A program made the translations under genes and the position numbers. From Bursaphelenchus xylophilus (Eukaryota; Nematoda; Chromadorea; Rhabditida; Aphelenchoididae), in NCBI GenBank assembly GCA_904066235.2, contig CAJFCV020000005.1, positions 806,001 to 870,000 on the forward strand: a stretch of 64,000 nt of DNA, given 5' to 3'. This document shows positions 31,304 through 41,967 of this stretch, piece after piece; position 1 is the stretch's first letter, and each line of letters starts with the position of its first letter. The notes below the pieces were generated by a model. The model saw only the letters and a program-made list of their open reading frames with translations. It was not told where the DNA came from and searched no databases.

Positions 31304-31966
31304 ATGTTGAAAATGTGCTATACGCTGTTGGCATTAAGTTTATTGGCGTTGATGATAAATTCTTGGCCACAAGTCGAGAATGAGGCCGTTGGAAGTGCAG
31401 CGGGCGGCCAGCTTGGGACCATGTCGACAACCGGCCAGCTTGGGGTCTTCCATCCAATCGCTAATAGCGGAGGAAACGCCGGAGGCTCAGGAGCGATGGC
31501 TGGAGGAGGTGGGAGCTCCGGAGGACCAGGAGGATTTGCTGGAGGAATGAATGGAGGAGGTGGAAACTTTGGAGGAGCCGGTGGAATGAATGGAGGCTTT
31601 GGAGGCAACAGAGAGTTCCCCGGAGCCATTCACGGAGGAGCTGGAGGATTCGGAGGCAACAGAGGATTAAGCGGAGGGATGCATGGAGGACCTGGAGGCC
31701 TTGGAGTGGGGAATGAAGGAGCCCGGGGCTTTGGTGGAGGCAGAGAAAACGCCGGAGGAAGCAATGGAGGTACTGGGAACTCTGGAGGAGGTACTCAAGC
31801 TGCTGGAGCAAATAATGGAGGGGCAGCAAACTCCGGAGGATCTAGCTCATCAGGAGGAAATGCAAATTCCGGAGCTTCGGCTTCAAACCCGTCATCTGGA
31901 GGTGCTACAGCGTCTGGAGGTGCCAATGCAGGTCAAAACGCGCCAAATGCCGGAGGAGGACGTTAA
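31304..31966 (+). CDS. Secreted glycine-rich repeat protein
   Basis: 220 residues, intronless. Signal peptide (YTLLALSLLALMINSW) followed by PQVENEAVGSAAGGQLGTMS, which aligns with the gene at 29889. Then about 150 residues of GG-rich repeats (GGAGGMNGG, GGAGGFGGNRG, GGMHGGPGG) and a Gly/Ser/Asn/Ala-rich end. The repeat region has expanded compared with its shorter neighbour. A structural extracellular role (cuticle, eggshell or silk-like) is plausible from composition only. Confidence 0.8.
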   Translation: MLKMCYTLLALSLLALMINSWPQVENEAVGSAAGGQLGTMSTTGQLGVFHPIANSGGNAGGSGAMAGGGGSSGGPGGFAGGMNGGGGNFGGAGGMNGGFGGNREFPGAIHGGAGGFGGNRGLSGGMHGGPGGLGVGNEGARGFGGGRENAGGSNGGTGNSGGGTQAAGANNGGAANSGGSSSSGGNANSGASASNPSSGGATASGGANAGQNAPNAGGGR

Positions 31967-32109
31967 TTATGACTTGCAGTTTTCTTACCTTACATTTTTT
32001 GAGACTATACATAAAGCGATTACTCTGTAAAAACCTTGAAAATAATATTTAAAAAAGGCTTTTAAATTTGCGGAAAGTTATATTTTTTCAACATTTCTTT
32101 CACTTAAAA

Positions 32110-34455
32110 TCACTTGTATTCCATAACAATGCTCTTGGCTTTGTGGCTCTTCTCTTGACTTGCGCTGGACGAATCCTCCTCTTGGCTTGAGGAGAAACTT
32201 CCATCAGCATTCCTCTCCATATTGCTCTTCTTGTCGAACTTGTTGGCCTTGCTGGCGGTTCCCTGATCCACCTCGTTCTTCTTCAAATACCCATTAGGTC
32301 CGACCTCTTCCAAGTTGTTGGCTTTGACATGATTCTGCGCAGACGCGTTGGATCCCGACTCCTCGGCGGACTTGGAATATTTCCCATGGCGATCAGCGCG
32401 GATCACCGACTTCTTATGAACTTTGGAGGCTTCAGATTGGTTGTTGTTGTCCAAAGACGAGGCTTTCTTTTGGCCGCCGGGGCCTTTGATCAGCTCGTTT
32501 TTGTTGTGAGTGTGTTTCTTCGAGTTGGCCGAGCTGTCATCCAGCTCATCGATGGCGGAATATCCTCTTTGTCGGACTGGGACGCTGGCAAAAGGCTGAA
32601 CTGGAACTCTTGGTTCGTTTGTTTGAGTTCCATCGAAAACTTTCTTCGAGTTGGCCGGGCTGTCATTCAGCTCATCGTATCCTCCATGACGGACCTTAGC
32701 GCTGACCGATGGAACTTTTTCAACTCTTGGTTCGCCCTCCAAAGTTTGGCCTTTATTTCCCGCCGCAACTGGGAGTCGTGGCCCTAAAATGGCGGTGCCA
32801 ATTCTAGGGCTGACTTGTGGTCTTGGAACGCTTGTTGTTCTGAGAGGATCAACAAGTATCGCAGGCCGCGCGGTGGTGAAGTAAGTTGGCGGGCCAAGAA
32901 TGATGGTCGGTCTGGGAGAAGGGGTTAAAATCGAGGCTGGATAAGACATGAACGGCTCGAATGGAGGGCGAGAAGGATATTGGTCTTCTTCGTTAACTGG
33001 GAGGGGCTGTGGATGTTCAGGGAGTAGTTCATCCTGTATTTTTTGGTTTCCTTGGTCATCATCAATTCTTTGACCAACTAGGCTTCTCCCACCTTGGGAA
33101 ACAGACCTTTTGGGCGTTAATGGAACCGGGGGTTGATAATAAACCGTGATGTAAGCCAATGGGTTCAGTTGAGGATCAAAATTGCTATGATCATCATGAT
33201 GAGGAGGCTCATTCTCTTCATGTTCACTATAAACTGGGTAATGCTCGTCTTCAGGATGCTGATCATTCGGTTCACTAGGTTTAGGAAGGAAGATTTCGAT
33301 AATTATTGAGTCATCTCCATCATTTCTTCCTTCTCCTTGAGAAACTTGCTTGTCAGGAGACCCGGCTGGATCATTAGTAAAGACCTGATCTTTTGAAACA
33401 TCAGGACTTGGAGCAGGCCCATTTTCTGCAGGATAGCCATACTCGTCATTTCCGGCATGAACTGGGCTATGCTCGTCTTCAAGAGGTTGATCCTTGGGTC
33501 TTCTGTTCTCATGATTATCCTCTGGCTCATATCCCGGGTGGACTGCGCTGTGTTCTCCTTCTTCACTTTCTGGAAGTTAAGCATTATGATCATTACAATA
33601 GAGTGAGACTTACCTCCATAAGGGAAAGGCTCAGGTCTAAACTCTTCATTTCCAGCATGAACTGGGTTGTGTTCTTCCTCAAGAGGCTGGTGAGGAGGCT
33701 TGTGATGATCACGAGGATTTACTGTCTCATATCCGGAGTGGGCCGGGTTGTGTTCATCATCTTCATCTTCTGGAATTTTATGATGAAAATTTTGAGAGAG
33801 ACTTACCTCCAAGAGGAAGAGGACGGGGTCCATAGAGTCCACCTTGTCCTTTCTGTTGTTCGTTTACATTTTCACCGCTAACTTGACCTGTTTTATAGCC
33901 TGATTGGCCATAGGCGGCTTCAGATCCATATTGACCCAATCTATCGCCGAATTGACTAGCGCCGTATTCACTGCTGTATTGGAAACCCCCATATTGACCG
34001 TCAGATTGAGAAGACCCATAGCCCCCGAAGTTGGCTCCTCCTTCTCCATCAACAATAACCTTGCTGCTATGGGATTTCTTTGAACTGGAAGAAGACGAGC
34101 TTTCGTCGCTGGATTGGCTTTTACTAAAGCCATCAGGACCCTGAACCAGCTCTAGAGAGCTCTGAGAGTCCGAGTTGTCGGCGGCTTGATTTAGGTTTGA
34201 AGATTCAGCCAGAGAATAGCCATTAGGACCTTCAACAAACTTCTTGTGGGCATCCGCATCTTTATGGCTTTTGGAGGCACTAGCGGTCTTATTTTGCTTG
34301 AGGCTCTTGTGCCCGGAACCATCCACTTTCAACTGTTTATCGGCATGGCTTCGATTCCGAGCATCGGCTTCATGACTGCTGTCATCGGATTCGTAGGAGC
34401 GTCGGGCTTCGGAGAGCGCCAAAATGGCCACGAACAGAGCCAAGGAGAGTCGCAT
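32110..34455 (-). CDS. Secreted Ser/Lys-rich repeat protein, copy 1
   Basis: Three exons: 34455-33807, 33769-33614, 33569-32110; 754 residues. Start at ATG 34455, giving signal peptide MRLSLALFVAILALSEA; a TATA-like catataac lies about 65 bp upstream. The N-terminal part has SYESDDSSHEADARNRSHAD and repeated modules of the form EGPNGY / QGPDGFSKSQSS, then a Gly/Tyr/Gln-rich stretch. The short middle exon is His/Asp/Glu-rich (EHNPAHSGYE, EEEHNPVHAGNEE). The last exon has a Pro-rich block and 25-30-residue modules with NGYLKKN, KANKFDKKSN and HKKS, ending SHKAKSIVMEYK. It is clearly paralogous to 40131-41793, and exon 1 and the C-terminal 200 residues align. No recognised domain. The charge-rich, Cys-free composition suggests an extracellular disordered or matrix protein. 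Confidence 0.85.
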
Positions 34456-34459
34456 TTTC

Positions 34460-35547
34460 AACTCCACTTACTGAGGAGGTATAGAATTGATTTTGATGAT
34501 TTTTGGACGAAACGGAAGGTTATATGGATGGATTGAACATAGTTATGGTAATAAACTTGTGTGATGAAGTCATAAATTTTGTGTTTTCTTTGGTTATTTG
34601 GCTGATTTATTCAGTTCAACTTCATAAAATTTTGTCTGGGGGTTTTGAAAAGAGAAATCCAGAAAAATAAGTAGGAGGAAAAGTGTTTTTACTGGGAGAT
34701 CAGATTGATCATTTGGCGGCCAAATCTTTGTGTAAAATTTCAAATTTGCCAGAGGTCAAATTATTCAACAACAAGTTTTGATTTTCCAATTGAAGTCAGC
34801 AAACTGTATGATCAACCCGTCAATTTTTCAGGACTGGGTCCTAATTTGCCAGGCAAAGTTTGCAATTTATTCCGGTGAACTAAACAAAATATCAGGTCAA
34901 ACGGCCAATCAGCAAAGTCAAGGAGTCAATCCTCCTGGTCAAATGTTTACTTTGTCCAAATAAACGGATGAATTCATTGCGGAAAATGCACACTTTCAGC
35001 CAGTTCCAGTTGTTAATCAACGGAGTCAAATTGCTATCTTTCCGTTTAATTTGCGAATTATCCTTTCAAATATCCAATTTGCCCGGTTTTACCATTTGAG
35101 TCATTAAGACTGCCAATCTTGATGATTTGCCCCGATCTAACAGCCTCTGATCAACCAAACTTCTAATTTTTTCTATTATATATTTACAGTTCTCTAGGCC
35201 CTCGAAATGAGACGTTAATTCTTCAACCCAAAAATTTGCAAGACTTATGGGACACCCTAATATAATATCATTGAACAGCGACATAGATAAAATATTCAGT
35301 ATCCAAAAATAAAATCGAGAGAACAATGCTCCAACAATCCCCATGCACAACATGTAGCCATTTTTGCGTAAACAGAACGTAGGCGCTCGCCTTATCAGTT
35401 ATCTGAAAACAAATTCCAATTGTATGCATTTTCAACTGATAAATAGTTAACAATAAGATGACCCAAGAGAACTGATGCTAGGAGGAGTTTGGTAAGAGCA
35501 TGCATAAAATTGTTAACAAATAAGCTTGCGTTTTCCGCTTATTTGAC
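34460..35547. other. Intergenic, no gene recognised
   Basis: AT-rich; several loosely repeated gtcaaa/tttgcc stretches at 34700-35100. A minus-strand frame at 35066-35353 is open with a charged end, but no splice partner or domain was found. Confidence 0.4.
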
Positions 35548-38057
35548 ATGAATTTAAAATTGTCTTGGCTGACTGAATTGGTGTTATTACTTTGGCATAC
35601 CGAAAGCTTCAAAATAGAGTATAATGGAGGTGAGTAAAATAGGAAAAATTGGAGATCAACTCTAAACGGCTGAGAGAGCAAGTGCTATAAATGCGACACT
35701 CAAATTTTCTTTTAAATTGGCACACACGCCGGACATTGGTCGCATATCAATTTCTGAGAGTTTTAGCTCGTACTTTGTAGCGCAGCCGGGATATTCAACA
35801 ATCTTAGAGAGTACGAAAAACGGAGAGAGCGGTACCAGCCCGTATATTAGTAATCTTACCGGCCAATAAGGCCACCGGCTCGCAATAAAGTGACGGACCT
35901 GTTCCAGTGGCAAAAAACATACCACTTTGCATCCGGGAAGTATCAAAAATGTAGCAAAATACCTCCCTCTTCAAGTGAAAAAACTCCGATTCAAAAGAGC
36001 GCCCGCTCTTTTTGAGCGGAAAAGGGCGCGTTCTCTTCTTCAAAACAGAGTTTTTTTTAGTTGGAGAGTGAGGCATTTAGCTACATTTTATGATACTTCC
36101 CGGTTGCGAAATGGTACGTTTTTTACCACTGCATCAGGCCACTGTAGAACCACCATAATTCACAAACTTTTATTACAGATGGCCCTCTAACAGTGCCCGT
36201 AAACATCGACGAAAAGCATCACTTTCACCTACTAATTGATCTCTATCGGCCGTATTCTTTCGTCTTTTCCAAAAAATGCGCTGGCAATGGGACCTGCTCA
36301 CATAGTAGCCATGAAAATTATATTGATCTCAAGTAAGAATATCGAAAAAATAATAAATTTTTCCTATCGTATTCTACAGAGAATACAGGAAAAAAGGGAA
36401 AATAATTCCGGCCGTTGGATTCCACGATACTCACGGAATTGGCCATGATTTTTATGGCTCATTAATCAATATTACCGCCCATTCCGGCGAGCTTGTCGAC
36501 AATCTTCATCTCGGTGTTGTTGAGGAGGGAAATAGCTCGTTGGACTTTGAATACGACGGAGTTTTGGGCCTGGGATTGACGAATGTGAAGAAGGTTTCGT
36601 TGGCGTTCAATACGATGGAGAGAATGGAAGAGAACGTTGTAGTATTCAGGCAGTTGAGCTATAAGGGACTGAAGGTACGGTGAGAAACTTTGTGTTCTTT
36701 ATTTTCCCGACTGAGTTAGAAATGTTGCACTGTAAGGCGGGGTTAAAGTTGACTTCTTAGACCTGTATTTCAGAATGCAAACGGCGAACCGGCAAAGCTG
36801 AGCAGAGGAGAGATTCACTTCGGAGAGCGGAAAGTTCAGAATTGTTCAAGTCGCGTCGCATACTCTCCAACAGTCAGCCGGAGAAAGTGGAGCATCATTG
36901 CAGAGTAAGTTGGAAAAAATACTTTTTATCTTCCCGTCATTGGGAAGATGAATGGAGGATACGTTTTGCAAACCCACATTATTTCCCTGACAGTCTGAGA
37001 CTAGCCCGTTCGTAAAGTCGCTAGGGTGATTGTTGGCGCTTTACATCGCGCAAAAAAGGCAGGGTGCGAGCGACAGCCCAAAAAAAGCTTATGGCACGGT
37101 GCAAAGAGCAAGAAAATGCAAGTGCAAAGCAAACTTTTGTTTCCGCACGGTGCATGTCACCAAAATCACAATAGCGGCTTTGCGAACGGACTAGTACTCT
37201 CTACAGTAGAAATTGGTATGAAACTTTTCATGCCAAAAATTGCAAAGTGTTGATTTTTTGCCAAATTTTGAGCCAGAAAATGTGGGTCGCTTCTACTTGA
37301 ACCAAAACGGAGCTAACCGCATGCCGAGCAAGAAGACAAGGAAGACACACCGCAAGTTCGAATCCGCAAGTTCGAATGCCTAAAATTCGAATGACTAAAG
37401 TTCGAACGACCTCCAGTAACTTGACCGGCCAATCGGGACATTTTGAGTAGACAGTTGGCCAGAATTAAAAATGTTGCGGGATAAATTGACGACTTCATCA
37501 GTCGTCAATTTGTCCCGTAACAAAACCAACCAAAGCGTTGGAACTGGCTTAGAGCCTCTTCTCTTTCCTGATAGTAATAACTGTTTACCTTATTGAAATC
37601 TCACAACAAACCTTTTAATTTCAGTATCAAGTTCAACAACAAATGCCACCTCAACCAGCGCATCTCATTCCTCCCTTCACACACCACCAAGATATCTGCA
37701 CAACACTTTGCAAACTACTTTTCTGCAACACATTTTAATTCCACAAATTTCCTGCCTAATATTACCTTGATGTTGCAAGAACGAGAGTTTACAATTACTC
37801 CAGCCGATTATACGCAGTACTTTGAAGGCCAACTAGACCCTTATAAGGTCAGCATTGGGATGGTTGACAACGAGGACCACGATTTCGCCGTTGGCGTTGA
37901 GTTTTTGAGAAAGTATTGTCTGTTTTTGGAGATTGATGATTGCATGATCGATGCCAGGATTGGATTGAGTGAAAACAATGGAGTTGGGAGATTTTTTGAG
38001 CATTTATGGGTACTAACTTTGGTGAAGATGATACTACTTTTTTTGGTACTTTTCTGA
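35548..38057 (+). CDS. Pepsin-fold pseudo-protease, membrane-anchored, copy 1
   Basis: Exons 35548-35629, 36179-36332, 36380-36674, 36774-36904, 37625-38057; 364 residues, all in phase. Signal peptide MNLKLSWLTELVLLLWHTES. Then FHLLIDLYRPYSFVFSKKCA, in the position where pepsins have the first catalytic Asp-Thr-Gly. Asp is kept but TG is lost. YDGVLGLGLTNV, RGEIHFGERKVQNCS and RKWSII are pepsin landmarks. The second catalytic block is missing (FLPSHTTKI instead of DTGTS). LPNITLMLQEREFTITPADY and FAVGVEFLRKYCLFLE match the C-terminal lobe. The end is hydrophobic (LVKMILLFLVLF), as a GPI signal or membrane segment. There is no activation propeptide. It is therefore a likely non-catalytic binder. 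Introns carry an R3 MITE and a 22-bp-stem hairpin. Confidence 0.82.
35888..36144. mobile_element. R3 palindromic MITE in an intron
   Basis: Ends agtgacggacctgttccagt and its complement (...gcatcaggccactg). Inside, ctttgcatccgggaagtatc is inverted against its right arm. A piece of R2 (35683-35835) precedes it in the same intron. Confidence 0.75.
37473..37521. other. Intronic hairpin, 22-bp stem
   Basis: gttgcgggataaattgacga plus ct, a 5-nt loop tcatc, then the inverse. The only departures from perfect pairing are two positions that would be G-U wobbles in RNA. It lies in the fourth intron of the pepsin-like gene, and short gttcgaa tandem repeats lie just upstream (37355-37405). Stem length and loop are compatible with a small-RNA precursor or a transposon footprint; neither is shown. 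Confidence 0.6.
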
Positions 38058-38215
38058 ATAATTGAAATTATGTATAGTGGATAAGATATAAGCATTGTAA
38101 ATAAACTTATAAAATAACGAGCTGTAAAAGCGTTATTCAAAAAATGATTGTTTTCGAACCCTCTCGCTTCATTTTCCATGCGAGTCTTGTCGCAGAAATC
38201 TTCCATCTCTCTGTA

Positions 38216-38832
38216 CAGTGACGGGCCTGATCCAGTAGCAAAAAATGTATCGTTTTGCATCCGGGAAGTATCAGAAAATGCGGCAAAATGCTTCCTCTTC
38301 GAGTACAAAAAATGAAGAGCGAGGCTTAAGAACCGTTGGATGCTCGGCGAAGGCTCGGCGAAGACTTGGCGAAGACTTTCAATACGACGACCTTTCTAGT
38401 TTTTGCTATTTCTAACCTTATTTTCCTTGACAATAAGCTACACTGTAGTACCTGATCCAGTGGCAAAAAAACGTACCATTTTGCATCCAGAAAGTATCAA
38501 AAAATATGTCAGAATACCTCCCTCTCCGAGAGAAAAAACTCCGATTTCAAAAGCGTGCCCCTTCTTTTTGTGAGGCAAAGGGCGCGCCCTTCAAAACGGA
38601 ATTTTTTGTAGTTGGAGAGGGGGGTATTTTGCTATATTTTTTATGCTTCCCGGGCGGAAAATATTTTGCCACTGCACCAGGTCCGGCGCTGTGTCAGCTT
38701 GTCAATCACACGGATTTGTCGCAGCAAACTGCCTCGTCGCAGTCGTGTACCAAATCCCCAGTCACAGCTAGCCGTCGCAAAGTAGCCGATTTTAAGACGC
38801 GACAAATTTACATTATTTTCCCGACAGATTGA
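38216..38832. mobile_element. R3 and M2 MITE fragments
   Basis: 38216-38315 is a half R3 element starting at TA (cagtgacgggcctgatccag). 38447-38687 is a nearly complete R3 copy (gtacctgatccagtggcaaa ... ccactgcaccaggtcc). 38693-38832 is a degenerate M2 copy, ending ttattttcccgacagattga. Together they fill the space between the pepsin-like gene and the next gene. Confidence 0.7.
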
Positions 38833-38934
38833 TATTTGCGCCCCTAAAGACTTCAAATCCCTTTTCGAATCGATATACGCGATGTTCATTTTCTCTAAAT
38901 TTACTGATTGACTGCAAAGCCAAAATTAACGCTT

Positions 38935-39834
38935 CTACAAACGAAAATGATCCATGCCATGTGTTAATCCAGCGAGGTTTGCCATTTGTTTTTCCATCGC
39001 TTTCTGGGTTGCTTTGAAATTCTTCTCCAGCCTTTTCATATGATCATCAACTCTTCTTTTGGCCTCAACAGACTTTTTCCTCAAGAAATCCTCGATCTCT
39101 GAGTGCGGAATATTCATCGACATTCTGGCTTGTTTGAGTATGTCCGCGTGTTGTTTATCGAGTTGAGCCTTCAGCTTGGGATCAAATCCTCGGCCATCGC
39201 CCGAGCTGCTGTGTTGACTGTGCGACATTGACATTGAACTGTGCTGCATTACATGCCCTGGCTCACTGACATGACTGTTTGAGGATTGCTGTATGTGGTT
39301 GCTGAAGGTAAAGTAAGAGCAATTTCGATTAAATGGAGCAAGAAATGACAGTAAAATCTCTATGTCAATCTGTCGGGAAAATAATGAGCACAATGTCGCT
39401 ACGCCGATCGCGTCGCTGAAGTGAAAAGCAATTTGATTTTGCTGCGACACAATTCATTTTTTCGGTTGCAATGCGAAAAAATCTTCTTTTTTTTTGGTGC
39501 GACAGAGTGCTCATTATTTTCCCGACAGACTGATAAAATCCCTGGCCAAAAGTTTTGTCGTTATGGAAGGCCTCGTTGTAGAGAAGCTCATTTTATCCAA
39601 ACATTGACTCTTTTAAGAAGGCTTTAAAATGGCAGAATTTGTTCGTTATAGAGAGGTTTTGTTGTCCGGAAATTTGATGTAAAGACTAATATCGTAGTAA
39701 TAAACTTTGTTATCATGAACAACTTTCATAAAAACTTTGCTGAAAATCTTAAGACAAACAACTCACGTTACATTCTGTGTATAACAACCAATCCCCAGCA
39801 TACAGTACATCAACAATATTTTAAGAGTAATCAT
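38935..39834 (-). CDS. Small secreted helical protein
   Basis: Two exons, 39834-39767 and 39301-38935, in phase; 144 residues. Signal peptide MITLKILLMYCMLGIGCYTQ, then a Ser/His/Met/Gln-rich linker (HVMQHSSMSMSHSQHSSSG). A long charged helix with coiled-coil character follows: DPKLKAQLDKQHADILKQAR, IEDFLRKKSVEAKRRVDDHM and KRLEKNFKATQKAMEKQMAN, ending MDHFRL. No cysteines in the mature chain. It recalls the helical SXP/RAL-2-type nematode secreted proteins in size and composition, but I cannot confirm the family. The intron carries an M2 MITE. Confidence 0.75.
39365..39533. mobile_element. M2 MITE in an intron (169 bp)
   Basis: Ends tcaatctgtcgggaaaataa and its complement, with TA on the right flank. 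It lies in the only intron of the helical-protein gene. Confidence 0.8.
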
Positions 39835-40061
39835 GCTGAGTTCTACAATGCCACGACCATAAACTGCGCCTTCTTTGAATTTCTGATGGATCGGCGTAAG
39901 TTCATCGTAATCAAAATCAAAAAGCGACACGATTTTATTAACCTTCCTCATTCAGTGCCCTCAGGCCAGTTTACGACGTTCTTTTGAATTTCACCCCTTT
40001 CAATAAAAACATGATTCCGTAATGAACTGAATATTATAATGCATACAACTTTTCTCACGAC

Positions 40062-40068
40062 TATATAA
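40062..40068 (+). promoter_or_regulatory. TATA box
   Basis: tatataa 63 bp before the ATG at 40131, matching the arrangement in the inverted paralogue. Confidence 0.6.
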
Positions 40069-40130
40069 ACTCAATTCTTCCATCGAAGTAATCAGTACCA
40101 ACTTTACTTCCTCAACAAGTGGAGTTGAAA

Positions 40131-41793
40131 ATGCGACTCTCGTTGGCCCTGTTCGTGGCCATTTTGGCGCTCTCCGAAGCCCGCCGCTTCTACCAATCCG
40201 ATGACAGCAGTCATGAGGCCGATGCCCGCAATCGCAATCACGCCGACAAACAACTGAGCGCGGATGCGTATGGGCACAAGAGCCTCAGGGAGCACAAGGT
40301 TGCAAGCGCCGCGAAACGCCACCGAGATGCGGATGAGCACAAAAAGTTTGTTGAAGGTCCCAATGGCTATGCTGCTTCTGAATCTTCGAACCTGGATCAA
40401 GCCGCCGCCAGCTCCGATTCTCAGAGCTCTCTGGAGCTGGTTCAAGGTCCTGATGGCTTCAGCAAGAGACAGTCTAGTGACGATGACTCTTCTTCTTCCA
40501 GTGCCAAGAAGTCCCACAACAGCAAGATTATCGTTGATGGAGAAGGAGGAGCCTACGGCGGAGCCGCAGGTTTCGGAGGCTATGGCGCTGGCTATGGAGC
40601 TGGCCAATTCGGAGGTCGGTACGGTTCTTCTGGCAGCCAATCCGGCAGTGAATACGGCGCTGGCCAACTCGGCGATCAATTGGGTCAATATGGATCTGAA
40701 GCCGGCTATCGCCAATCTGGCAATGGAGCTGGTCAATTTAGCGGTGAAATAGAACAGGAAGAACAGGGAGGACTTATACCCCGTCCTCTTCCTCAAGGAG
40801 GTAAGTCTCTCTCATACTTTTTATCATAAACTCATAGCTCGTCATCAGCCCTATCATCAGCGTCCCGAAGGCGAGCACAACCCAGTTCATGCTGGAAATG
40901 AAGGGCATGGTCCTCATCCTCACAACTGTGGCGCCCAGGGACATCCGGTTCGTCAAGGAAATGACGATCGTCATCCTCATCGTGGCCCAAAAATTTCTCC
41001 AAAATCTCCACGTCATAGCAATCCTCTCATCATTGCTCCAGCTCCTGAAAGCCAACGGGTTAGGCCTAGCGCAAACCAAGTTGGACAACAGCTTGGAGAT
41101 GAGCCAAGAGTCCAAGTTCTTCCCCGGCAAAGACCTAATATTGTTATTATCAGCCCACCTGAGTCTCAACCACGCCCAAGAATTGGCACCGTCATCGTTG
41201 GCCCAAAAGTTGCCTCCGGCAGCCAAGGACAAGCCCAAGCCAGAGTGTTCGATGGAACTCAAGTCAGTGGGCCAAGAGCTCAATATCAGCCTTTTGTCAG
41301 CGTCCCAGTCCGCCGCGGAGGATACTCTGCATACGATGAGTCGGACGACAGCTCTGCCAACGCCAAGAAACACGATCACAGCAAGAGCGAGCTGATCAAA
41401 GGTCGCAATGGCTACAAGAAGGCGTCTTCGTTGGATAGGGCCAACCAAGCCCAAGCTTCCAAAGCCCATAAGAAGTCGCAGGTTCGCGCTGATGCCTATG
41501 GAAACTATGCCAAGTCTGCCGAAGAGTCCGGATCCAATGCTGCTGCAAGAAACCATGTGAACGCCAATAACTTGGAAGTGGCTGGACCATACGGATACTT
41601 GAAGAAGAACGAGCTCGATGAGGGATCTGCCAGCAGGGCCAACAAGTTCGACAAGAAGAGCAACTTGGTCAGAAATGCCGACGGAAGTTTCTCTTCAAGC
41701 GAAGAGGACGATTCGTCCAGCGCTAGCCAAGAGAAGAGCCACAAGGCCAAGAGCATTGTTGTTCAAGACAACGGATATCATAGATTTTATTAA
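40131..41793 (+). CDS. Secreted Ser/Lys-rich repeat protein, copy 2
   Basis: Exons 40131-40800 and 40838-41793, joined in phase; 541 residues. Signal peptide MRLSLALFVAILALSEA is identical to the inverted copy at 32110-34455. Then DDSSHEADARNRNHADKQ, EGPNGYAASESSNLDQAA, QGPDGFSKRQSS, a Gly/Tyr/Gln-rich segment, a His/Pro-rich segment with EHNPVHAGNEG, a Pro/Val-rich block, and C-terminal modules (GRNGYKKASS, HKKSQVRAD, GPYGYLKKNELDE, RANKFDKKSN) ending SHKAKSIVVQDNGYHRFY. Copy 1 has an additional middle exon and a longer Pro-rich block, so this copy either lost them or is the ancestral form. Function unknown; probably a tissue-specific matrix or secretion component. Confidence 0.87.
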
Positions 41794-41967
41794 ATGTCCG
41801 AACTTGTCTCAATGACATCCATTTCTTTTGTTTAGCATCATAAAGCAAATTGAGTATGAAGGCGGCCGGAGTTTGTATTCGTTGAAGAAAAGTTCAGCCA
41901 AGTTTTTTTTCGGTCTTAAACTTTTATTATGGTTAAAATCAACACGATAAAAGACAAAAAGGGAGTT

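Noticed and set aside
31318..31829. Pro/Leu-rich minus-strand frames opposite the glycine-rich gene
   Set aside because: The complement of GGN codons gives Pro- and Leu-rich open frames; no signal peptide and no promoter on that strand.
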